From Fasciola hepatica (lineage: Eukaryota; Platyhelminthes; Trematoda; Plagiorchiida; Fasciolidae): a stretch of 64,000 nt of DNA. The notes below the pieces were generated by a model. The model was not told the DNA's origin and ran no database searches. It saw only the letters and a program-made list of their open reading frames with translations. Within the stretch, counting starts at the first letter, position 1. Every line of letters starts with the position of its first letter. Position numbers and translations under genes: made by a program. This document shows, piece by piece, positions 54,736 through 64,000 of the stretch. The stretch lies in assembly GCA_948099385.1 (NCBI GenBank), contig CANUEZ040000117.1:2652001-2716000 (forward strand), read 5' to 3'.

Positions 54736-57260
54736 ACGGCAGCTTAACACATCATGCATTTTTGCCATCTGTCAATGAAAGCTCTAAAGTCAATAGGATC
54801 GAGAGTATTTTGGGGCTTCGTGGACCGTAAAATATCTAAAATCACGTATTGAGTTTTTGTGTTGTCAAGGAGGAGCATCACCAATTACGAAAAGGTATCA
54901 GTGGTCATGACTTATCCAAATTCACCAGTGTTATTTTCGACAAAGAGTGAGCTAAATGCCTGGAGCAAATCTGACCTATTTGATTTAAATCTCACAACCC
55001 GGAATTGATGATTTCCCATTTGGTTACCATGACGAAGTAACTCGTCGTCTGAACACCGATGGAGCGGACATTGTGAACTGATTCAGGTATTACTCCCTCA
55101 CGTCTTCCTATACGGGTGTGTATTTACCAAATATCTCATGGAACATTATTAACGCATTATGAGGTTAACCAGCACCCTGACTGTCCGAAACCTCTCCGGA
55201 CCAAAATGTGCTTAACGATTAAGCTAACCCAGTCAAACGCTGGATTCCAAACATGCACACACAGTGGTTTGGCGTTCATGTTGGAAAATAGACACTCATC
55301 TTATCGGTGGCAAGTTATTTTATTTTATGGAAGTGGTTCGGCTGATTCTTTTGTGTAGAAACACAGTTTGTATCGCTAAAAACGACAGTCTTCTTCGTCA
55401 GAGTTATTTCCAAATATTGTTGGTGTACTATTGTGGACAACTTGTAGGCATAGCGATGTTTTTTCTCTTTCACGTCTGAGTTCACTGCTTCACTAAGTCT
55501 GGTTCTGCCGGCTCCCTTTAATTCGACCCAAGAAAAGTACTTTGCCTGGTTCCAAGACAGTTGAACTCTTAACCCGTGTTGTCATACTCCGTGAGTTCCC
55601 ATATTCAGCACCACCCTAAGACATCAGAAACGACTGCTTGTTCTGCGATGCGATGAATCAGATCTCTGACATTTAATTTACTCTATCGTTTTTTGTCTTG
55701 CGCAGTCACCACAGGACATTTTCGTACACCAGGTGAGTACCTTTAGTGGATAGTTCAACAAAACTAAACAACTGTTACAAAGATGCTTCTTTGCAAATAG
55801 CTTGTCCCGTTCACTTGAAGACAGTCACCATTCAGACAAAAGAACGGTTCCGTGGTTTGCACACTTTCTTTTGCCTTATTCCGTTAGATTTCTCGAACCC
55901 AGCTGCCTTCATTAATCCACAACTGTCCATAGTTCCTTTTCAGCAATAAACTACTCGCCAAGTAGTATGTACACCCCATCACACAAGTAATCTGTTTGGC
56001 CATGAGTAATTCAAAAGTAAAAGTTGCAACAACCAAGTGACTTTGTTAACTGTGCGATTCAGCTAAAAATAGCGATCGTGATGCGTGATCTTCACAAGCG
56101 ATGCACTCCTATGAGTCAACAAACCATTGGTCGATTATTCTCAGGTGCTGATTGGGAAAACCAATGTTAAAACAGCAATTTAGGCCGTGAAGTAAAACGG
56201 TAATTTTCCTGTAACTTACTGGTTCTTGGTAGAAGTCTGGAAGAGCAACTGAGGAGACCTCCCCAAGACGGTGATTTAATCGATGAACAAGGATCGTTCC
56301 TGCCAATAACATTTCCATTAATCGACGAGATAGGGCTGGCGGTCAGAACCGTTGTTGAAAGAACAACAGATCAGCACAACATTGGTAATATTCAGATTGT
56401 AACTGACAGACCTATTCAGCTCAAGACTCAGTGAATAAAAATTGACTCAGTTCTATCTTCTCGTGCATTTTATATGTAGCCCCACTTGATGACTGCGATA
56501 TGCATATTATTTATTGCAACACCGACTCTTCATGGATAGTGACTGATGCGTTTTGACCTTGCCCGATCAGCTACGAACAGCAGACATTCCCGTTAATTTG
56601 ATTGTACTAACTGCCAACATTTCCTCTCCTGATCGTCTTCGAATGATTCTGATCCACAGTTGTTTTACCGATTTCTGTGTATTATTTATGAGCTTTGTGA
56701 AAAAACACAATCAGCCGATCAGTATGTTTTGTTCGCGATAGATGTGTTTCAAAAGACTCTTTCGTGTTTGATACTGTCTTGCCTCACCTCACCAAAGAAA
56801 GTAGTTGTCAACCACCGTAAGTGAGACAATTTTCTGGAATCCCTGTGAGCTATTTTCGTTAAAACCATTGTGTAGACTAAATAAATGTAACATAGATTTC
56901 TAAGTTTAGCTTTTGAGTTCAGTCGGCTGAAGTAGAATTTGAATGCGGCATTTTCTTTAAAATTTCAAACTGTTTTCTTAAATTTCCATTTCGAGTAAAT
57001 GCAAAGTACGAAACACAGTGCAATCAAACTTACTGACGGACATTGAACGTTGTCAAGTTCGATTAAAAGCTGCCTAAAATCACGTAACTTTTCCCCCAGA
57101 AGAAGGAGGCCTTGCTTGCCTGGACAACCCTGGATGTTGCAGTAGGAATGTCTGCAGTGTGTGCGTATCTTTGGGATATTCGATCTCTAACCTGCCGATT
57201 TCGATATTCTAATGAGGGACACTCGGGCAGAGTATCAACAAATAGAGAATGACGCGAACA
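54736..57260. other. No recognisable gene
   Basis: Starts beyond the last base that aligns with repeat copy 1. Several overlapping short ORFs (55116-55479, 55746-55949, 56109-56318) lack domains. No simple repeats or tRNA-like boxes seen. Confidence 0.5.
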
Positions 57261-57266
57261 GGCGCA

Positions 57267-57286
57267 TGCACACACACACACACACA
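57267..57286. repeat. (CA)n microsatellite
   Basis: About ten CA units; a short simple repeat that generates the His-Thr runs of the overlapping ORFs. Confidence 0.9.
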
Positions 57287-58254
57287 TGGCTTTCGTGCAG
57301 CACACACATGTTCAGCACGTTGTTCGAGGGAGCGTACCGCAGTGCAATCGATGTGCATGAAAATCAGCAGAAGAAGCCCCAACAAGGTGTTTGCTTGCGT
57401 GGGCCGAAAATTCGAATGGTTCAAGATGAATGCATGTACACGAATTTCTCCGTGTGTGTTACATGCACGTCAATGCGGTTGCACATTTTTTAATCCGGCC
57501 GGTCATTCTGTCAGTTCGTGGACCGGATAGATTACCCATGTCTCCAGATTAAATGGGACTCTGTGCACATTTGAAAACTATTTTTATCAGGTTGGGAATA
57601 GATGAAGTTATTATGCATCAACGGACTTATGATTTTTAAAATAACTGTGTGGGCATTGATGAAAGGTACGGGATTCCAGGATTTTCGAAGATTTGTTATG
57701 ACTTTTGTAGTGCGGTGTATGAAGTTAGCGTCATTGAATGCTAGTACTATGCCAAAGGTATGCTTCGTTCGTGGTATATCTACAGAAATATGTATGGCAC
57801 GCCTTTTTGTGGAGATCTGAATGAAATGGTGGTTTTCAAAATAGTATTTTCTCCACACAAAATGTTGCAGATTCATAGAAACATTATGTGTTGCTTCGAA
57901 GTACCATTTGATGTCCAGGCGACACGAAGGTTTTCCTGGCCGCACTGCCTCTCGGTGATGAGTTTAACCGGGGGGGAATTTGTAGAAGTCATCACGGCAG
58001 AAGTTGGACAGTTGTTCAAAAATAGGGAAAATTAATTTACATTCAAACTTAAAAGTATGGTCGAAATTTCCTTGGAGAGTAGGGGTTTTTAGAACTACCA
58101 TTCTCCAAAATGCAAACTTGCTGCGTCGTAGACTTTACTAATTTAGTAAAACATGCTTTTCGCTTGGCCCATTTCAACAGAAGATGAAGAACAACGTGGT
58201 CTGAATTGATTTTCCCCGTCCATTTTGCGAGCTCTTAACCAGCTGCTAACGAAC

Positions 58255-58255
<1 letters not shown>

Positions 58256-58303
<48 letters not shown>
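58256..58303. repeat. (TA)n microsatellite
   Basis: A TA array of about 48 bases. The ORF spanning it (58225-58470) is an artefact of the repeat. Confidence 0.97.
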
Positions 58304-58306
<3 letters not shown>

Positions 58307-60422
58307 CATTACGTTCACGCAATGATCAAACGAACAAAAAGGGTCCATCACGCCAAAATGTGAGAGACATAACAAAGGCTGGAGCAGAGGTGGTGAGGTT
58401 GAGGTCACTGGTCACTGTCACGGCAACACAAGTTGCTACAGAATTTCATACACAAGTCCACTTTATGTAGCTCAGGAAATAGGAATTAGTTCAGAAGAAA
58501 TCATTCCATCTGGCGAATTTTGACAACAACAGAATATGTCACAAGCGTACTTTCTGTCTAACCATGTATGCTGCTAAATTCACATTTCTATCCAACACCA
58601 AAGACACTTTTCCCATTGAAGTCAAATGTTGGTTTCCTTGAGAATAAAAAAAATGAACCTTTAGTATACATTTTCATATTTACGTATCTTACTGCATATT
58701 TCTATCACACATAAATGTGCCATATGCTTGGAAGGGGTTGAGATTGATTAGAGGATATTGAATGAGGAAAGCTTTCTATTTTCTTTTTGTAAAAGTAGTT
58801 CATGCATTCACATCTAACACATCTTCCGGAATGATTTATGAATATAGGTTTTCGAAACCTAGACTTATACAAAGCCTGTTTCAAAATATGCAGGTAAACC
58901 AAGATCATATCATCAGAACTGCCCACAAAGCATCTCAACATTGTGTTATAGGAATCATTTATTTCATACTCGTGTTTCACAACCCTTGAGGAATTTGGGA
59001 AGGATAACTTCATGGTAAAGAGTAATCTACCATTAGAATTTCAGCGCCATCCCTACTTCACCAAACGAAAGGTTTTCTGGTATTAGACTCACGCGTCAAA
59101 ATCCTACATTTACACTGCACTATCGTGAATGCCTAATTGGCAGGTAGAACACCGGGAAATGAAGACTAATTATTGAATATCACTGCTTTTTTAGAGAAGA
59201 ACCAATACAACCCAGCTACAAAGACTTCACGGCCCTTTTCCCGGGTGTAGTCAACGATTTTCTAAAAATAGATGGCATCAGCAGTTCCTTCTCCTATAGT
59301 ATCAGATGGGACACTATCTTTCCTGTGATTTTTCGAAAACACTTGGGGAACCTTTGTCTCAGTATGTGCCCTTATTAATGAATATAACTATAAGAAGCAT
59401 CTGTCACGATCAATACGGACAATCGGTTCGGACAGCAATTGTTGCGTACTGATCACTCACAAACACAGCGTATGAAACAACCGGACAATGCTATTCCTCT
59501 GGTTACTGCTCTTCTTAAACAGACGGTCGATATTGGTCGTGTCAAAAAGTTGTACAAGCCGTCGATTTGTCAATGGATTAGTCGAAACTGTCAAAATAGT
59601 CGCACAAACATATTTCAAATAATAACCTTTATCAAGAAAATGAAGACATGATAGCGGGTCGCCCAAACGTCTTAGTAAACCGTCATCCGTGTAGATAATG
59701 TTACAAGAAATACACAAATGCACTCAAGAGGTCAACTTCCGTGGTCTCCAGAAAAAGTCGGATTTGGGACATGAGTCATATCAAGTGTGTACAGTTTTCA
59801 CGATTTCCCTCGAATACCTCGGAAAATGTTTCTGACAGCTGCGCAGAGTGAAACGGCAAAATGAAACCTAAAATTCACACTGCCAGAGCAATTGCATCTC
59901 TCTCTTGTTTCGTTGATAAATCCCGAAATCGTCCATCTGTCCTTTATAAGATTACGGAGCTTTTCTACAGTATGCTTAAGAACCGTTGAAAATCAAAACA
60001 CCAATACTTGAGGGGATCATTTTGCGGGATGTACTTTTGATTACCAAGGTGCCCCGGGGGACCGATGGACAAGAAATAAAAGTGGAAATCAAAACAATTG
60101 TCGCAACTACGTTTTGATCACTGCACGCTTTTGAGACTGACTGATAGTTGGTCCTGCGCGAATGGTCATTCTCCGTGGTAGACAGTGGTACATGGTTTAC
60201 AGTGCGGGCTATCTACCTTACCGTCGATTATAACAGAAATCAATTTCTGCCACCGTCCACCCTTTTTCCCGTCCGCGAATTTCGATCGGTGGGACGCGAA
60301 CCGTTTCAGACGATTCACTCACACACTGGTCATGAGTGGTAATCACACACGAACACACAAATTTTCCTGCTCTTACCTTGTAATGTTCGGCTCAAGAAGT
60401 CACATGGGCAGTCAGACCGTCT
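58304..60422. other. No recognisable gene
   Basis: AT-leaning sequence. Opposing ORFs at 58705-59013 and 59439-59723 have no recognised domain. Nothing else supported. Confidence 0.5.
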
Positions 60423-60447
60423 CACACGCACACACACACACACGCAC
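60423..60447. repeat. (CA)n microsatellite
   Basis: An imperfect CACA array with two CACG interruptions. Confidence 0.85.
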
Positions 60448-60889
60448 ATTTTGACTACAACATTTTCACTCAAGTATATCAGAATGTCCATGTGTAGCCG
60501 AAAATAATGAACGCGTTAAGTCAATGAGCTCGATTTACCCAGTGAAAGTCATGAGTAGTCCTAGTACTGGTACACATACAAGTACGTCTGACTTGACTTG
60601 ACTTAATAACTACGGAGCCTATTTTTTCTTGTTCATACGACATAAACATATTTGACTGCAGTTAAAACCTTACCAACTGTAAAATTTTACTTACCATATA
60701 TGATGCAAAAACTACATAATCGTCATCGTTTTTCTGATAATAAAACCAATCTTTCGATAAAATGCTTTTACTAGAAGTATACTGTTCCCTTGTTTCAATT
60801 ATCTTCGAAATCAGGAGAGTTAATTACGGTTACGAACTGGATAACCACCACCATCAGGAAAACATGGAAACACTGCGTGTCTGAACTGA

Positions 60890-60950
60890 CCTCACTAAGA
60901 CTTGAACTCGGATGGTGCTGCAATGATTCAGCTTTTATTCCTAACTAGTT
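60890..60950 (-). repeat. tRNA-like relic
   Basis: The minus strand contains CCGAGTTCAAGTCTTAG (about 60898-60914), a near-consensus pol III B box, preceded by an undefined A-box region. The relic is weak and could be chance. Confidence 0.25.
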
Positions 60951-61555
60951 CTGAATAGTCACAATCATTCACTCAAACAGCAGTCGAATCTGACTCATTC
61001 ATGAAGGCCCAAATGAAACGGAAGCCCCACAAGCCATGTGTAGAGACTAGCTACTTCTGGCATCGCCCCTTTTGTAAAGGCTAGTGAATTTGCTGTTACT
61101 CTCTGGTTAGCAAATGACCATTCACGAAATCGTGGTCTTAAAAACTCGACATTTTGGCAGTAGGTATCTGTAAGCTGTATTCATACCTTATTCTGCCTGG
61201 ACGTCAAATATTTGGTCGTATGCAATGAAAAAGTATCGGAAGCAAAGAGATATAGAGTTTCGTCAAACACTCAGTTCACAATTTTTTTCATTTCAGTTCA
61301 GATTAATTGTGATACCCTATTTCAGGTAATGGACACTGGTGATTATAGTTAGCTGCAAAAGGAAACTGGCTGGAAAACGACGTCAAGGGCATAAGTTGGG
61401 TCATTTCGTTCCGAGTATCTCATTACAATAGGTGGAAGCACTATCTGGTTCCGATTATTCTTCTTTAGATTCTGAATGTTTTGGCAAAAAACTGTTTACG
61501 GTTTTGAGATACCGTGACATTCGGTTTTCCCTAGGAATTTTTCATGATTGGTTGT

Positions 61556-62331
61556 ACCCCAATAGTTCAGCTGGTAAAGCAACAGCAAATACACACCACA
61601 AAACCGCTCAACAGGCGGGCTAAACCAGGCTGAGGGTAACCACTGTCTAAAACATTCCGTGAGAAGATGTTTGACAACTCGAAGACATAGTCCTGAATGG
61701 GCGGACGAGATCCACTGATCCAAAGGCTACCACTCCCGGTATTCTGGAAGGGTAAATGAGCAGTACAACAGCCCACCGCCTCGAGTGGAATAACCCTGCT
61801 CTCTTGTAGGCTGCAGTTGGTTGTGGATAGGTTAGGGGTGCATCCTCAAAAAGAAAGACCGCACGAATTACCATCAAATCACTTCCTACTCCAGAGTGGG
61901 TGACCAGTAATTACAACAGCCACGAGCGATGCTGGGTTCACTGCCTCGTATGGTATACTCCAGAACCTCCACGAATAAACTTCAAGATATCCATAGAGGC
62001 AACTCATCCTCTAAAAGGAAACAGTCACGTGAAAGAAAAAGACTTGCAAAATGACCATGAAACCGCTATGAGGGAGAAGCCCGTTTGTGTTACTTTTGTG
62101 ACAATAACTGTCATTGTCATGAATAAAAATGAAATTCCCCAAAATGAATGCTTTTAAAAGTCTCGGCACTTTGAGCATCTGTGAGTTGTTAGACGGAAAT
62201 TTTGGACACGTCTATTGTGACTGCTTGCTTGTATGGTTGGTTGTATGAATTAAAATTTAAATTCGATACTGATTACTACTTACCAAGTAAATGTGCCCTC
62301 ACCCCGGGAAGTGGGGTGCATTTCTAATAAA
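61556..62331 (+). repeat. Possible short repeat with tRNA-like head and hairpin-AATAAA end
   Basis: ATAGTTCAGCTGGTAAAGC (61561-61579) is a near-perfect tRNA D-arm/A box, but no B box follows at the expected distance. From there to about 61960 the sequence is GC-richer than its surroundings and contains several short CCACC/GGTGG-type elements. At 62300-62318 a six-pair hairpin (CACCCC/GGGGTG, loop of seven) is followed at once by AATAAA at about 62326. I join these only tentatively; the head and the hairpin may belong to separate repeats. Confidence 0.3.
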
Positions 62332-64000
62332 TAACTGACTTTCGTGGGAAGATTTGACAAGCGTAGTTCGTTCCTTGAAACGGGATCAGTATAGTGAATG
62401 TTAACATACAAGCCGACATAATAAAACATTCCTTTACAATTTTTAGCTATCAACTTTTGAAATTCTGATTTACATTAAATGTAGATTGAAATTAATAATT
62501 CAACGTTGTATCATGATTACTTTTATTTGAGTTACGCACATTTCTCTAAATATATGAATTTCTCCATGACAGGAATTTTGCGTGTATTTTATCTGTTTTG
62601 TGAAAGATTTTCTGTGAGAAGCCTAGCCAAAATAGAGTAGCTGAAGTGATTTGGTCTGGTTGTGTTCGGCTAGTTGGATAAAACTAATCAGTACTCATTT
62701 ACTTCTACTGAACAAGTTATAAAGCATAGCGACTGGAATCCCTAGTAGCTACGCAGCTAAACGTGAACCCCAAAACCAGGTAGTAAAAAACTCACTTGGC
62801 AGTAACGTGAAAATATTACTAAGGGTGAGCTAGATTCACAAAACTGGGTTGTTATCGCAAATATCCTTGAGACCGTCGCACGAAGTACTCCCCAGTATGC
62901 GAAAGGGGTCATCGCAGCTGATTGTTTGGAAACATTTGCAAACGTGAAAGGAGAACATTTTACCTGACCGCTCAGTTCATCTCAGTCAGTATTTTACCTG
63001 ATTAGTCCAACGAGAAAATCCGTGCCTCAGCTACACCCAAATGAATGTGACCAATTACAATAACGACTGGTCGCTCGGAGAATGGGCGTATAATTGCTGT
63101 GTAACACATGCAGTAGCAGAATGTCATCCAAATAGTTTGGTTTTTTTTGGGTTGTCATCAACTAACGGGCGTTTTGGAATAAATAAATGCACCCCAAAAA
63201 CGAAATACGGTCATGTTATTCACTATGCTAGGTTGAACGATTAGTAATTAGCACCGGTTTCTTGAGATTCGGTAGTGGCCTGTTTCTGGAGATATTACTG
63301 ATTATAGAGACGATCGGAGTACGATTGAATAGACTTTGAATGCGTGCACGTAATATGCTACTTCAAACATTCCGGTTGCCCTCGTTGAGGTGCACTAATT
63401 TAGAACAATGATTGTCGCTCAGACCTTACTACCTGAATGATCCATCGCCGAACCAACTGGCCATACCTTGTTCTTTCAGTGAACTCAACAAATGAGGTAG
63501 CAATGACTTGAGAATCAAACCAACGGAAAATCTTTAGCCATCATCAGTGCAGGTAATCTTCACAACCCTAACAATGAGTTCAACTGCATCAGGCAATGTA
63601 TGTTCTGGCCACGCTAGTCAGTATTTTTTGGTGATGCCCTCTCACGACTGAAATAACGGATACTGCTAAAACTTGTGTTATTTATTTCCTGCGAATGAGA
63701 TATTCTTTCACGATTACACACACGGACGCAATGTAACGAGCAATGGCTTTGAACTCACGACGCAGTGAACAATATTCTACATCTATTACGGTGAGGTCTG
63801 ACGAGGCGCCGAAAATACCATTGAAGAGTGCACGTGTCACTGAACCTATCGAAATACGTATTACGCACACACACCGATGGAATTAAAAAAAACCGACTTG
63901 GTTATGGACTTCCGGGCTAGGGTTCTAATCAAGTTGAAATCCGACGAAATCTGCTCTTTTTTTGACAATTCGTACTGCGAGAACTTTGAAACGCAAAACC
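62332..64000. other. No recognisable gene
   Basis: AT-leaning sequence to the window edge. Two short ORFs (63041-63244 plus, 63682-63870 minus) without recognised domains. No repeat or tRNA-like element noticed. Confidence 0.5.

Noticed and set aside
57532..58035. 137-codon minus-strand ORF overlapped by two plus-strand ORFs
   Set aside because: Opposing open frames of similar length with no domain on either strand. A plus-strand MKLASLN stretch recalled the start of LINE endonucleases but no catalytic motif follows.

Overview
The window looks like repeat-rich, non-coding nuclear DNA from a metazoan, most likely a digenean trematode (fluke). The grounds are three. No long open host gene is visible in 64 kb. 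AT dinucleotide microsatellites are frequent. The recognisable coding relics are retroelement proteins whose wording is closest, from memory, to fluke elements: an RTE-like LINE, two Ty3/Gypsy lineages and a Penelope-like element. The genus cannot be fixed from sequence alone, and nothing here looks prokaryotic.

Layout: 1-9.4 kb is mostly featureless, with a diverged direct repeat, a G-quadruplex-type G-rich run and a tRNA-like relic. At 9.48-10.43 kb there is a decayed LINE reverse transcriptase on the minus strand. 10.4-17.7 kb is again without recognisable genes, apart from two tRNA-like relics and a weak membrane-protein-like ORF. At 17.8-20.35 kb lies a 5'-truncated Ty3/Gypsy pol on the plus strand (RT, RNase H, integrase, C-terminal tail) with several frame breaks. 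It is bounded by TA arrays. Directly next to it is copy 1 (about 20.6-24.67 kb) of an unidentified 4-5 kb dispersed repeat. Copy 2 of the same repeat is collinear but inverted at about 49.67-54.7 kb. Between the copies are a second, different Gypsy RT relic (minus, about 29.3-29.8 kb), a 140-bp CT/TA compound microsatellite (34 kb), several tRNA-like relics and a 5'-truncated Penelope-like ORF (44.7-45.9 kb, plus) that keeps RT and GIY-YIG endonuclease motifs. The last 9 kb holds microsatellites, another tRNA-like relic and a possible short repeat ending in a hairpin and AATAAA.

The pieces do not form a pathway or operon; they are independent insertions of different ages. The Penelope ORF is the best preserved. 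The Gypsy pol still shows a D,D-35-E integrase triad across a frameshift. The LINE and second Gypsy are far more decayed. The least explained object is the inverted repeat pair. Both copies preserve the same amino-acid-like reading in several separate blocks, one with regularly placed cysteines, yet I cannot assign it to any known transposon or gene family. No intact host gene, true tRNA, rRNA or CRISPR array could be supported.
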